DNA of 21,975 bases from positions 1-21,975 of IMG/VR virus record IMGVR_UViG_3300031566_000415; one strand, written 5' to 3'. Position numbers and translations under genes: made by a program. The notes under the pieces were generated by a model. It had not been told where the DNA came from. It did no database searches and saw nothing but the letters and a program-made list of their open reading frames with translations. Shown here one piece after another: positions 14,119 to 20,178 of this stretch; within the stretch, counting starts at the first letter, position 1; every line of letters starts with the position of its first letter. Source of the stretch: a virus.

Positions 14119-14423
14119 AAAACCAATTTTTTTACACACGTAAAGAGGCCATACAGGACACAGATCCTGTAGAGTACAAAGAGTACAAGGACAGTATCAA
14201 TCTTAATAAGGTGATTCGTAGCGTTCAGATGAATGATGACACACTAGTTGTGTTGTTAGATGATATGCATGAACGTACTACAGAGGTGCCTAACATCAAC
14301 GTTAAAACTAACAAGATGATTGGTACTAAAAAGAAAGTGGAAGTTTATCAGACAGAAGCTTATTTATATGGGGAGGACATTGAACGATTCAGAACACTGA
14401 CAAATATTGAAACCAATGGCTAA
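14115..14423 (+). CDS. Phage protein of unknown function
   Basis: The 102-residue protein begins 'KNQFFYTRKEA', continues 'YKEYKDSINLNKVIRSVQMNDDTLVVLLDDMHERTTEVPNINVK' and ends in 'EAYLYGEDIERFRTLT'. I have the impression of having seen this 'FYTRKE...DSxNxxKVIRSVxMDDxxxxVLLDDxHER' pattern in other Bacteroidota phages, but I cannot name the family or function. The hydrophobic pattern suggests a small beta-sheet protein with a C-terminal helix. It overlaps both neighbours (4 nt and 8 nt). Confidence 0.7.
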   Translation: MKNQFFYTRKEAIQDTDPVEYKEYKDSINLNKVIRSVQMNDDTLVVLLDDMHERTTEVPNINVKTNKMIGTKKKVEVYQTEAYLYGEDIERFRTLTNIETNG

Positions 14424-14712
14424 AAAACCGTACAAAAAGTTATTAGGCAACAGAATTTATGTTGACATTCCTAAGAAGGAAGAGAGTAAATTGATTGTTG
14501 ATGAGAACACTAAAGAAGCATTGCAGCGTGAAATGCTAAAGAGAATGTCTAAGCTCACTGTATATGATGTAGGAGACTTAGTAACAACTATCAAATCAGG
14601 AGATGTTGTACTTGTAGATCCAGGCAAACTAAAAGATGCTCTGGTTATTCCTTTATCAGACGATAAAGATGTATTACTTGTATCTCCCTTTGATGTTATG
14701 CATGTTTGGTAA
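14416..14712 (+). CDS. GroES-like co-chaperonin
   Basis: With the ATG at 14416 the protein has 98 residues, nearly the length of GroES (97). 'LLGNRIYVDIP' (9-19) matches the first strand (GroES PLHDRVIVK). A flexible segment (20-36) carries 'KLIVDE', like the GroES mobile loop with its IVL tripeptide that docks on GroEL. 'VYDVGDLVTTIKSGDVVLVDPG' (49-70) matches 'KVGDIVIF', and 'DVLLVSPFDVMHVW' (85-98) matches 'EVLIMSESDILAIV'. T4 Gp31 is the precedent: a phage co-chaperonin that replaces GroES to fold the capsid protein. An upstream TTG at 14407 in the same frame is a less likely start. It overlaps both neighbours. Confidence 0.75.
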   Translation: MAKKPYKKLLGNRIYVDIPKKEESKLIVDENTKEALQREMLKRMSKLTVYDVGDLVTTIKSGDVVLVDPGKLKDALVIPLSDDKDVLLVSPFDVMHVW

Positions 14713-15473
14713 TGAGCTCTCTTCCCTTTATATCGTGTAAATGTATCACCTATGGTAGGGTGGACACGTTAGTGGAAGCCTTATATAGTTTTCTTATACA
14801 AGACTATCCAGCAGATAAATGTGAACTTGTAATAGTTAATGATTACCCTCAACAAAAGCTTATATTTGATCATCCACAAGTTACTATATATAACCTAGAT
14901 GAAACCTTTCCTTTAATAGGAGAGAAAGAAAACTATGCTATTGAAAGATGTAACGGAGATCTTATTGCTGTTTGGGATGATGATGATGTAGCAATGTCTA
15001 ATCATCTGCAGAACATAGCTAAACATTGGCAGCCAGACACTAACATTATTCATTGGGAAACAGGTGTTTTCTATAATGAACCTAGTATTACAGCTATAAC
15101 TGGAGTAGGTAACTCAGGTATAGTGTATAGTAAAGATGCATGGGAAAGAATAGGTAAGAGTCCTTTAGAGAACGCAGGAGGTGATACAACATTAACTAGT
15201 AGAATACATGCCCTTGGTGGTAAAGTGGACGTTAAAATGCCTGATAATGAAGCTTCTTGGTTTTATATGTGGGGTGGACGTGGATATCATCAATCAGGAC
15301 AAGGAACTGATGTTCCAGGTAAACCTAACATCATACAAAGACATAGTGATCACATAGAAAGCTTGAGAAAAGCAGGAAAGATTCCTACAGGAGATGTTCA
15401 CTTAAATCCTCATTGGAATAAAGATTATGCACAAATGCTAAAAGACTATGTTAGTAAACGCAATAATCGTTAA
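14712..15473 (+). CDS. Family 2 glycosyltransferase-like protein
   Basis: The ATG at 14712 shares its A with the stop of the GroES-like gene (TAATG), which I prefer to the ATG 6 nt upstream. The 253-residue protein has a GT-A fold layout: 'PFISCKCITYGRVDTLVEALYSFLIQDYP' (first Rossmann strand and helix), 'CELVIVNDYPQ' (donor-binding Asp), 'GEKENYAIERCNGDLIAVWDDDDV' with the metal-binding Asp cluster at about 93-96, and 'ALGGKVDVKMP' downstream. It lacks a membrane segment. It would transfer a sugar from a nucleotide-sugar to DNA, a protein or another glycan; the acceptor is unknown. A second transferase follows with a 26 nt overlap. Confidence 0.8.
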   Translation: MSSLPFISCKCITYGRVDTLVEALYSFLIQDYPADKCELVIVNDYPQQKLIFDHPQVTIYNLDETFPLIGEKENYAIERCNGDLIAVWDDDDVAMSNHLQNIAKHWQPDTNIIHWETGVFYNEPSITAITGVGNSGIVYSKDAWERIGKSPLENAGGDTTLTSRIHALGGKVDVKMPDNEASWFYMWGGRGYHQSGQGTDVPGKPNIIQRHSDHIESLRKAGKIPTGDVHLNPHWNKDYAQMLKDYVSKRNNR

Positions 15474-16092
15474 TAGAAACCTACTATCTTCTTTGAAGAA
15501 TACAGTAGAGTTTTTAAGAAAAGAACCTAGAATAAATAGAATACTGATAGTAGATCACGATTCAACTTATCCAGAACTATTGGAATGGTATAAGACCACT
15601 GATGAAGAGGTAGACTATGTAAAATCTAATGGTAGTGCTCAGAACGCTTGGAATCATAAATACTCTGACGTAAGAAAGCAGTATTTCATATTAGCTGATC
15701 CTGATTGTTCTTATGAAGGTGTGCCTGATGATTGGTTGGATAAAATGTTTGATGTATTGAATAATACAGATGCTTTTAAAGTGGGATTCTCTTTAGAGAT
15801 AGATGATCTTCCTGATACAGAAATAGGAAGGAATGCTCACCAACATGAATCTAAGTACTGGACAAAGAAAACAACCCATGGATGGGATGCTCATATAGAC
15901 ACAACGTTCGCACTATACAAACCTAATTCTCAATTTTCTTATAACGCTGTAAGACTAGACAAACCATATTGCATTAAACATGTTCCTTGGTATCTGACTA
16001 GTGAAACTCTTTCTGAAGAATGGAAATATTATTTAGATCATTGCTCCCATGTTTCTACGTGGGGAAGTAAATTAAAAAAGCCCTCTAATTGA
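15448..16092 (+). CDS. Second glycosyltransferase-like protein
   Basis: The 214-residue protein starts within the end of the previous transferase (26 nt overlap). It shows a short GT-A core: 'NAIIVNRNLLSSLKNTVEFLR', 'INRILIVDHDSTYPEL', 'GSAQNAWNH', 'YFILADPDCSYEG' with a DPD metal motif at about residues 93-95, then 'HGWDAHIDTTFALY'. The C-terminal 'HVPWYLTSETLSEEWKYYLDH' is probably an acceptor-side lid. Its overlap with the first transferase suggests they act on the same substrate in order or as a complex. It is the last + strand gene; its stop lies inside the hairpin that ends the converging transcript. Confidence 0.75.
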   Translation: MLVNAIIVNRNLLSSLKNTVEFLRKEPRINRILIVDHDSTYPELLEWYKTTDEEVDYVKSNGSAQNAWNHKYSDVRKQYFILADPDCSYEGVPDDWLDKMFDVLNNTDAFKVGFSLEIDDLPDTEIGRNAHQHESKYWTKKTTHGWDAHIDTTFALYKPNSQFSYNAVRLDKPYCIKHVPWYLTSETLSEEWKYYLDHCSHVSTWGSKLKKPSN

Positions 16093-16097
16093 GGGCT
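16074..16097 (-). terminator. Terminator of the leftward block at the convergent junction
   Basis: AGCCCTC (16079-16085) and GAGGGCT (16091-16097) form a perfect 7 bp stem with a 5 nt loop. Read on the - strand it is followed by six T, so it ends leftward transcription; in the + direction the T run is poor. The stop codon of the converging glycosyltransferase gene is in the stem/loop. Confidence 0.8.
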
Positions 16098-16104
16098 GTT
16101 ATAT

Positions 16105-16641
16105 TTAACCTGATCTGTAACAGAGTAAGGTTGTTGCTTCTATTTCTTCGCCAGGTTTTCCAATTCTATATAAACCTGTTTCTTGCTCTTGTACCAATTG
16201 AGGACCACCTGTCACTTGTACGTGATGTGTAGATGTTCCATTCCAATAAAAACTTGGACAAACTGATTCAGTCATATCTTCTCCTAGCGTTTGTTTTAAA
16301 TCTCCATCGCTAAAAGCTTCCATATCTTCTTTATCTAAAGATCCTAGCCAATTTTCTAGACCATCTTCAAAAAAGACTTTCATAACATCCTCTCCAGGAA
16401 ACAAAGGTTTGTTTCCATCAACCATGGTGTATTCTGTATGATCTTTAGCATCACCCACAACAATAGCCCACACCTCATAGTTTCCTACAAGTAGGCTTCC
16501 TGAGTTCCACTCTTTAGTATCTCCAGGTTTTAGCACTCCATGCTTAGAAGGATTATTACTTAGTTTTGGTTGCTCGTAAACAGCATAACAAACAGGTACA
16601 TGTGTACTATTTGTTACTTTAAAATGTGGTGTTGATGACAT
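16105..16641 (-). CDS. Unknown beta-rich protein
   Basis: I prefer the ATG at 16641, one base after the stop of the upstream gene, giving 178 residues; an in-frame ATG at 16656 would overlap that gene. The protein begins 'MSSTPHFKVTNSTHVPVCYAVYE', then 'GVLKPGDTKEWNSGSLLVGNYEVWAIVVGD', a run of short strands suggestive of a beta-sandwich, then an acidic helix 'EDMEAFSDGDLKQTLGEDM' and a final beta segment. No enzyme motif is visible. Position at the end of the leftward, virion-like block suggests a structural or host-interaction protein, but this is a guess. Confidence 0.65.
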   Translation of the reverse strand: MSSTPHFKVTNSTHVPVCYAVYEQPKLSNNPSKHGVLKPGDTKEWNSGSLLVGNYEVWAIVVGDAKDHTEYTMVDGNKPLFPGEDVMKVFFEDGLENWLGSLDKEDMEAFSDGDLKQTLGEDMTESVCPSFYWNGTSTHHVQVTGGPQLVQEQETGLYRIGKPGEEIEATTLLCYRSG

Positions 16642-16642
16642 A

Positions 16643-16951
16643 TTAGTTACATCCATATTTACACTTTCCCATCTTAGCACCAGACTTAGCTTTCTTTACA
16701 GAAGCTCCTTTCTTAGCCATTTTCTTTCCAGCGATTGTACGCTCTTGGACTTTAGTCCAAGCACCATCAGCATCCACCATAGGAGCCTTCTTAGCTTTAG
16801 ATGCTACACCACCAGCTTGAGCTTTTTTAACTTTCTTACCCTTCTTAGCATACCCCATTTTATTTATAACTTCAGGTGCTTTTTTCTTAAGAGCCGCTAG
16901 TCCTTTTTGTGATGGTTTGATTTTCTTCAGACCATTTTGAGCCTTTTTCAT
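16643..16951 (-). CDS. Lys-rich basic protein 1 (102 aa)
   Basis: About a third of the residues are Lys, in repeats such as 'KKGKKVKKAQAGG' and 'KKMAKKGASVKKAKSGAK', with almost no acidic residues and low sequence complexity. It begins 'MKKAQNG' and ends 'GKCKYGCN' with two Cys. It resembles Ala/Lys-rich histone-H1-like tails and would bind nucleic acid. It is one of three adjacent basic genes, which suggests a virion-internal DNA-condensing role, but no homologue of known function is recognised. Confidence 0.65.
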   Translation of the reverse strand: MKKAQNGLKKIKPSQKGLAALKKKAPEVINKMGYAKKGKKVKKAQAGGVASKAKKAPMVDADGAWTKVQERTIAGKKMAKKGASVKKAKSGAKMGKCKYGCN

Positions 16952-16970
16952 AATATTATAATTTGAGAGT

Positions 16971-17270
16971 TTAACATTTCCACCTGCGTCTAGCTTGTCT
17001 TATTCTAGAATTAGGATTGTTTTTAGTTTTTGCACTACTTCTTTTTAACTGTCCCAAACTACGAGCGCAATAAGACTTACGTCTTTTAGCAGCTTTAGAT
17101 CCCTTTTTCACATTGCCTGTTACAGCAGTTTTTAGCTTACTTCCAGGATTAGCTTTTCTATAGGCTTTTACACCTTTAGCTGTCATACCAGCACCCTTCT
17201 TGGTAGGTCTGTAATTAGCACCTTTACCTTTAGTGGTTTTAGGGATAGCTTTATCCTTTCTTGTAGCCAT
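16971..17270 (-). CDS. Lys/Arg-rich basic protein 2 (99 aa)
   Basis: The protein is highly basic throughout. The central part 'KKGAGMTAKGVKAYRKANPGSKLKTAVTG' followed by 'GSKAAKRRKSYCARSLGQL' is a pattern I recall from small phage and algal-virus proteins (a DUF6321-like 'GLTAKGxxAYxxAxxGSKLKxxVT...RRKSFCAR' motif), with no established function. The C-terminus 'NPNSRIRQARRRWKC' is Arg-rich. It starts 4 nt after the stop of basic protein 3 and probably belongs to the same transcript from the promoter at 17740-17770. Confidence 0.7.
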   Translation of the reverse strand: MATRKDKAIPKTTKGKGANYRPTKKGAGMTAKGVKAYRKANPGSKLKTAVTGNVKKGSKAAKRRKSYCARSLGQLKRSSAKTKNNPNSRIRQARRRWKC

Positions 17271-17274
17271 TCTC

Positions 17275-17433
17275 TTATCTTTTTTTAGTCTTAGCTTTTA
17301 TCTTACGCTCTTGTTGAAGCATTGCTTTAGTAGGTTTTTTACCAGACCCTTTATTAGCACGAATGTTGTCCCACAATCCTCTTTGACTGTAGGACCCATC
17401 CTTACGCTTAATCATTTTCTTTTTTGTAGCCAT
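17275..17433 (-). CDS. Lys/Arg-rich basic protein 3 (52 aa)
   Basis: A short open frame fills the gap between two clear genes, with stop 4 nt before the next start and its own start 9 nt after the previous stop. It begins 'MATKKKMIKRKDGSYSQRGLWDN' and continues 'IRANKGSGKKPTKAMLQQERKI'. 'GLWDNI' with 'GSGKKPTKxML' is a phrase I associate with small basic phage proteins of unknown role. Net charge is very high and there is no hydrophobic core, so it is likely disordered or nucleic-acid bound. Confidence 0.7.
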   Translation of the reverse strand: MATKKKMIKRKDGSYSQRGLWDNIRANKGSGKKPTKAMLQQERKIKAKTKKR

Positions 17434-17442
17434 ATTATATTT

Positions 17443-17706
17443 CTATTTTAATACTTCCATAGCTGGTTCCTCCACGCTAACTTGTGGTGGTTCAGGTGCT
17501 TCTTTAATAATGTCTTTTTCAACCCCTTCAGCCATTATTTTCTCAATGACTTCACTAGCTTTCATCATAAGTTGGTATTTACCAGCTTCTTCAGTTGCTA
17601 AGAAGGTTCTTACAGTGTTTAAGAATAGTCCGAACTCTTGTCCAGATAGTTCAAATTTGTCTTCTGGAGCCCATGTGTAACGTTTGTTTTGATCGTACTG
17701 TGCCAT
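17443..17706 (-). CDS. Unknown 87-residue protein
   Basis: The protein has a Trp/Tyr-containing N-terminus ('YDQNKRYTWAPEDKFELSGQEFGLFLNTVRTFL'), a long amphipathic helix ('EEAGKYQLMMKASEVIEKIM') and an acidic Pro-rich tail ('APEPPQVSVEEPAMEVLK'). The helix-plus-disordered-tail plan could suit a small virion or scaffold-associated protein, but it is not recognised. It is the first gene behind a consensus promoter and so leads the basic-protein cluster. Confidence 0.7.
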   Translation of the reverse strand: MAQYDQNKRYTWAPEDKFELSGQEFGLFLNTVRTFLATEEAGKYQLMMKASEVIEKIMAEGVEKDIIKEAPEPPQVSVEEPAMEVLK

Positions 17707-17739
17707 AATTTTTAATTTATTGGTTTATAATTATTCTAG

Positions 17740-17770
17740 CAAATATACAAAATGTTTGCTAAGCTTGCAA
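17740..17770 (-). promoter_or_regulatory. Consensus Bacteroidota promoter, leftward
   Basis: Read on the - strand: TTG (17770-17768), a 20 nt spacer and TATATTTG (17747-17740), a full match to the consensus. The next start codon is at 17706, leaving a leader of about 28 nt. The -33 element overlaps the last codons of the upstream gene. Confidence 0.8.
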
Positions 17771-18049
17771 GTCCTCTATCTTGAACACTATTGTTCCTGT
17801 GGACTTTATACTTTTAGAAATGTCTAACTTTATTCTGAACATATTATGGAGTCTAAGAATTTCTTCTAACAAGATATTGTTATACTTAGGCATACTAGGT
17901 GCCAATCTAAATATATATGAGTTGTTGGTCCGTGTAATCTGTAAGCTAGAATACTCATCAACAGAACTTATTACACCTTCTAGATGTGCAAAGTATGCTT
18001 TTTCATTTTCTAGCAAGACTTCAGGAAAGAATTTCTTGCTTATCTCCAT
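17759..18049 (-). CDS. Unknown 96-residue protein
   Basis: It starts with no gap after the stop of the Dps-like gene. 'KKFFPEVLLENEKAYFAHLEGVISSVDEYSSLQITRTNNSYIFRLAPSMPKYNNILLEEILRLHNMF' looks like a small alpha/beta domain, and 'RIKLDISKSIKSTGTIVFKIEDL' closes with two strands. No motif or family is recognised. Tight coupling suggests it works with, or is expressed alongside, the Dps-like protein. Confidence 0.65.
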   Translation of the reverse strand: MEISKKFFPEVLLENEKAYFAHLEGVISSVDEYSSLQITRTNNSYIFRLAPSMPKYNNILLEEILRLHNMFRIKLDISKSIKSTGTIVFKIEDLQA

Positions 18050-18460
18050 TTATGATAGAGTTAATAGGTATTTTGTTTTAGCAGCCTCACCAGATAGTGT
18101 GTCTGCAAGATTACCAATATCATGGAAACCATTCATGTCTCCATAACGCTTCAATTGTGTTGCAAAGGACATTAAATCAGTTACGCATGATTCTGGTGTA
18201 CAATTAGAAAGCGCTGGGATTTTAAAAACCCCAGGACGCTTTCCAGTGTATCCCATAATCTTTTCTACAACACCATCTTTGAAGTCATGTACAAAATCGT
18301 ACAATCCTCCTAATGCTTGGTGTTCTGCATAAGAAGTTGTCTGCCAATGTAACAAATGTAATTGTTCATGAAAATATGTTAGCTTACCAGCTATCGTATC
18401 CACTGTAAGGGATTCTGGTCGTGCCATCATATCTTCAGGAAATAAAGATTCCATTGCCAT
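18050..18460 (-). CDS. Dps/ferritin-like protein
   Basis: The 136-residue protein matches the first half of Dps-type mini-ferritins. 'GKLTYFHEQLHLLHWQTTSYAEHQALGGLYDFVHDFKDGVVEKIMGYTGKRPG' parallels the Dps stretch 'HWNVKG...H...D...E..LG'. H38, H47, D62 and E66 correspond to Dps H51, H63, D78 and E82; the H47-D62-E66 spacings (+15, +4) equal those in Dps, while the first His pair is 9 instead of 12 apart. The second half is helical ('VTDLMSFATQLKRYGD', 'NLADTLSGEAAKTKYLL') with two Cys near 87-92. It may bind iron or protect DNA, or be a repurposed virion helix bundle. Four-helix length is adequate but shorter than Dps (167). Confidence 0.65.
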   Translation of the reverse strand: MAMESLFPEDMMARPESLTVDTIAGKLTYFHEQLHLLHWQTTSYAEHQALGGLYDFVHDFKDGVVEKIMGYTGKRPGVFKIPALSNCTPESCVTDLMSFATQLKRYGDMNGFHDIGNLADTLSGEAAKTKYLLTLS

Positions 18461-18471
18461 AGCTTATAGTT

Positions 18472-18708
18472 TTATGCAGCTGTTGTGGTAGTTGTAGTAG
18501 TTGGTGTAGCTGTAGTAGTTGTAGTAGTTGTTGGTGTAGCTGTAGTAGTTGTAGTAGTAGTAGGATTACAGCACTCATATGCTGTGATTTCTTGCCAGTT
18601 GCCCACCTTAGGTTTATTTCTTCGTAGAACTAAGCTACCTGGAACTACTCTGCCAGATCCATCGAATCTAACAAAAGCTTTTAACGAACGTTTGTCAATG
18701 CTTCCCAT
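18472..18708 (-). CDS. Short protein with poly-Thr tail (likely virion surface)
   Basis: The 78-residue protein has a beta-rich head ('RSLKAFVRFDGSGRVVPGSLVLRRNKPKVGNWQEITAYECCNP') followed by three ten-residue units of Pro, seven Thr, Ala and Thr or Ala. Head domains of this 'xxKAFVRFDGSGRVVPGSLVLRRxKPKxGxWxEI' kind with Thr-rich tails occur in many aquatic Bacteroidota phages, where I associate them with virion proteins; that is recall, not proof. Poly-Thr tails are classical O-glycosylation substrates and a glycosyltransferase gene lies directly upstream on the same strand. Confidence 0.75.
   Translation of the reverse strand: MGSIDKRSLKAFVRFDGSGRVVPGSLVLRRNKPKVGNWQEITAYECCNPTTTTTTTATPTTTTTTTATPTTTTTTTAA
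18475..18564 (-). repeat. Three 30-nt tandem units encoding Pro-Thr7-Ala-(Thr/Ala)
   Basis: Ninety bases divide into three in-frame 30-nt units that differ at a few third-base positions (ACT, ACA, ACC for Thr). The arrangement could expand or contract by slippage and alter tail length without changing frame. Confidence 0.9.
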
Positions 18709-18726
18709 TTGTTTATGTTTAAAGGG

Positions 18727-19746
18727 TTAGTAATTTAATTTATATTTTTGTTTTATATTATTCAATGCATTAGCATAATACCAAGTGCAATGTTGTTTAC
18801 TCTTTTCGTTGTTTAACACAACATCTAGGTGAGGATCCTTCATAGGATCTGCACCAGAGTGATATTTTCCTTTATAGAAACAAGGCATTCCTCCTTGTTC
18901 TGCTGCTACAATACCAGCATTGTGGTATATTGAGCATCGATCTAATTTAGATATAGGGTCTGGGCCCCATGCAAATTCAAGCTCAGGAACCACTTTTGTT
19001 TCTTGGTCTCTAAGCCAAAGATTCCAAAGCACAGCCCACATGTCTGCACACCATGATTGAAAACCTTCCGCTTCACTTTTAAAGAACTCTCTGTTTATCT
19101 TCTGCAGATAGGTTCTGATGAGTATACAATCATTCATCACCTTACTCCAGAAGTTATAATCTATGTTCTTTAGTAAGTATTGTGCTCCACCAGAGTGTTC
19201 GTTGTTTACCTCAGCAATCTCTCTGTCTATACCTATTACACTTGCAATCTCAGAAAGGATATCTCTGTTCTTGTATTCTTCAAGCTTTTCAGGTAGCACT
19301 TGATTCACTTTACTATCGAAGTATTTAGCGTTTATGTAGCTATTTGTATCAGATAGATAATTTACATCATCTTCTAAGAACTTCTTTATATCGAACTTAT
19401 CTGTAAATAGTATGTCAGAGTCACAATAGAATATAGCTTTCTCAGACATTTCTGGATTTTCTTTAAAATACTTCCAGAGTAACCATGGACGTAGTACAGG
19501 TATGTATATTCCTAGTAACTTACTAACATCATTCTCTTCATCTTTGTAGAAGTTAAATTCAGCTTCAGGATATAGATCTACTATCTTCTGCCACTTATCA
19601 TTAAACTGTCTACTAGCAGGTGTGAAGATTAAAACAATTGCTTTGTCTATCTCACCTATTTCTTTTAAACTTTCCAACCATAGATGTACTTGCCATGTGT
19701 AGTAAGTATCATCTGGCTGGGCACTGATAAATCTTAAGTCTTTCAT
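18727..19746 (-). CDS. DxD glycosyltransferase-like protein
   Basis: The 339-residue protein has a GT-A-type N-terminal half: 'DLRFISAQPDDTYYTWQVHLWLESLKEIG', a nucleotide-binding strand 'KAIVLIFTP', then 'LRPWLLWKYF' and 'KAIFYCDSDILF' with D109-S-D111 as the metal site. Downstream are 'NNEHSGGAQYLLKNID' and 'EFAWGPDPISKLDRCSIYHNAG', acceptor-side motifs of hydroxyamino-acid or sugar transferases. It has no membrane segment. It is flanked by two genes whose proteins end in poly-Thr (18472-18708 and 19774-19911), suggesting it glycosylates these tails. Family placement is not resolved. Confidence 0.75.
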   Translation of the reverse strand: MKDLRFISAQPDDTYYTWQVHLWLESLKEIGEIDKAIVLIFTPASRQFNDKWQKIVDLYPEAEFNFYKDEENDVSKLLGIYIPVLRPWLLWKYFKENPEMSEKAIFYCDSDILFTDKFDIKKFLEDDVNYLSDTNSYINAKYFDSKVNQVLPEKLEEYKNRDILSEIASVIGIDREIAEVNNEHSGGAQYLLKNIDYNFWSKVMNDCILIRTYLQKINREFFKSEAEGFQSWCADMWAVLWNLWLRDQETKVVPELEFAWGPDPISKLDRCSIYHNAGIVAAEQGGMPCFYKGKYHSGADPMKDPHLDVVLNNEKSKQHCTWYYANALNNIKQKYKLNY

Positions 19747-19773
19747 ATGTAGTTGTTGGTTTCTTAATTATAC

Positions 19774-19911
19774 TTACGGAGCAGCTGTTGTGGTTGTAGT
19801 AGTGGTGTTTTGTGCACCAGTCACTTGAATCAATCGCTCTAATTGCTTAGAGATGTTCCACAACAAGTTTTCTGTTGCTCCCCATCCGATTTGTTTATTT
19901 GGTATAGGCAT
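19774..19911 (-). CDS. Short protein with poly-Thr tail (45 aa)
   Basis: The protein reads 'MPIPNKQIGWGATENLLWNI', then a helix ('SKQLERLIQVTGAQN') and a tail of seven Thr followed by AAP. Starts of the form 'MPIPNKQIGWxxExNLLWxISKQLERL' are familiar from virion-region genes of Bacteroidota phages. The tail is the same kind as in the 18472-18708 protein. It lies 27 nt upstream of the glycosyltransferase gene in transcription order. It is small but clearly coding: stop and start sit in proper spacing and the tail repeats a neighbour's feature. Confidence 0.75.
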   Translation of the reverse strand: MPIPNKQIGWGATENLLWNISKQLERLIQVTGAQNTTTTTTTAAP

Positions 19912-19931
19912 GATATATGTTTTTTATAATA

Positions 19932-19939
19932 CAAAAATA
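19932..19939 (-). promoter_or_regulatory. Possible -7 element, leftward
   Basis: On the - strand TATTTTTG matches TAnnTTTG 20 nt before the ATG at 19911. No TTG is found at 17-23 nt upstream, so the -33 element is weak or absent. A 6 bp hairpin (CCTAGA/TCTAGG, 19948-19966) lies just upstream. Confidence 0.3.
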
Positions 19940-19997
19940 TGAATATTCCTAGACTTATTATAATCTAGGTATAAATTAAAATAATTAAACATGTTAA

Positions 19998-20026
19998 AGA
20001 CTTCTAATCAAATTAGTTAGAAGTCT
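19998..20026 (-). terminator. Perfect 10 bp hairpin at the end of the 53-aa gene
   Basis: AGACTTCTAA (19998-20007) and TTAGAAGTCT (20017-20026) pair perfectly around a 9 nt loop; the stop codon of the upstream gene is in one arm. On the - strand the stem is followed only by TTTAACATG, so intrinsic termination would be weak; it may instead be an mRNA 3' stabiliser. Confidence 0.55.
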
Positions 20027-20178
20027 AGTGTTAGTGATATTACAAAAAGATACAACTTGATAGTTGTGTAGTTATACTTTTCATTTGGGTTGATTATCTC
20101 CCAACCTAGTGCAAATCTATCGTGTGGCCAGTGAAATGCTATTTGCAATTCCCAGTCATCTAAATCATAGTCTTTCAT
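20017..20178 (-). CDS. Small protein, unknown (53 aa)
   Basis: A short frame whose start overlaps the previous stop as ATGA. It reads 'DDWELQIAFHWPHDRFALGWEIINPNEKYNYTTIKLYLFVISLTLDF'. The aromatic 'FALGWExIxPxExYxYxTIxxxLxFxxLxxDF' pattern recalls other very small phage proteins with no known role. The last 20 residues are hydrophobic and could be a strand pair or weak membrane segment; there are no charges after residue 41 except the final Asp. It ends in the stem of the hairpin at 19998-20026. Confidence 0.65.
   Translation of the reverse strand: MKDYDLDDWELQIAFHWPHDRFALGWEIINPNEKYNYTTIKLYLFVISLTLDF

Noticed and set aside
18472-18708. Diversity-generating retroelement variable region in the Thr-rich protein
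   Set aside because: No reverse transcriptase, template repeat or adenine-directed variation pattern is visible; the repeat is a simple in-frame tandem unit.
18485-18730. Open frame on the + strand with long Val/Gly runs
   Set aside because: It is the antisense shadow of the poly-Thr repeat (Thr codons read backwards give Val/Gly) and lies opposite a gene with clear context.
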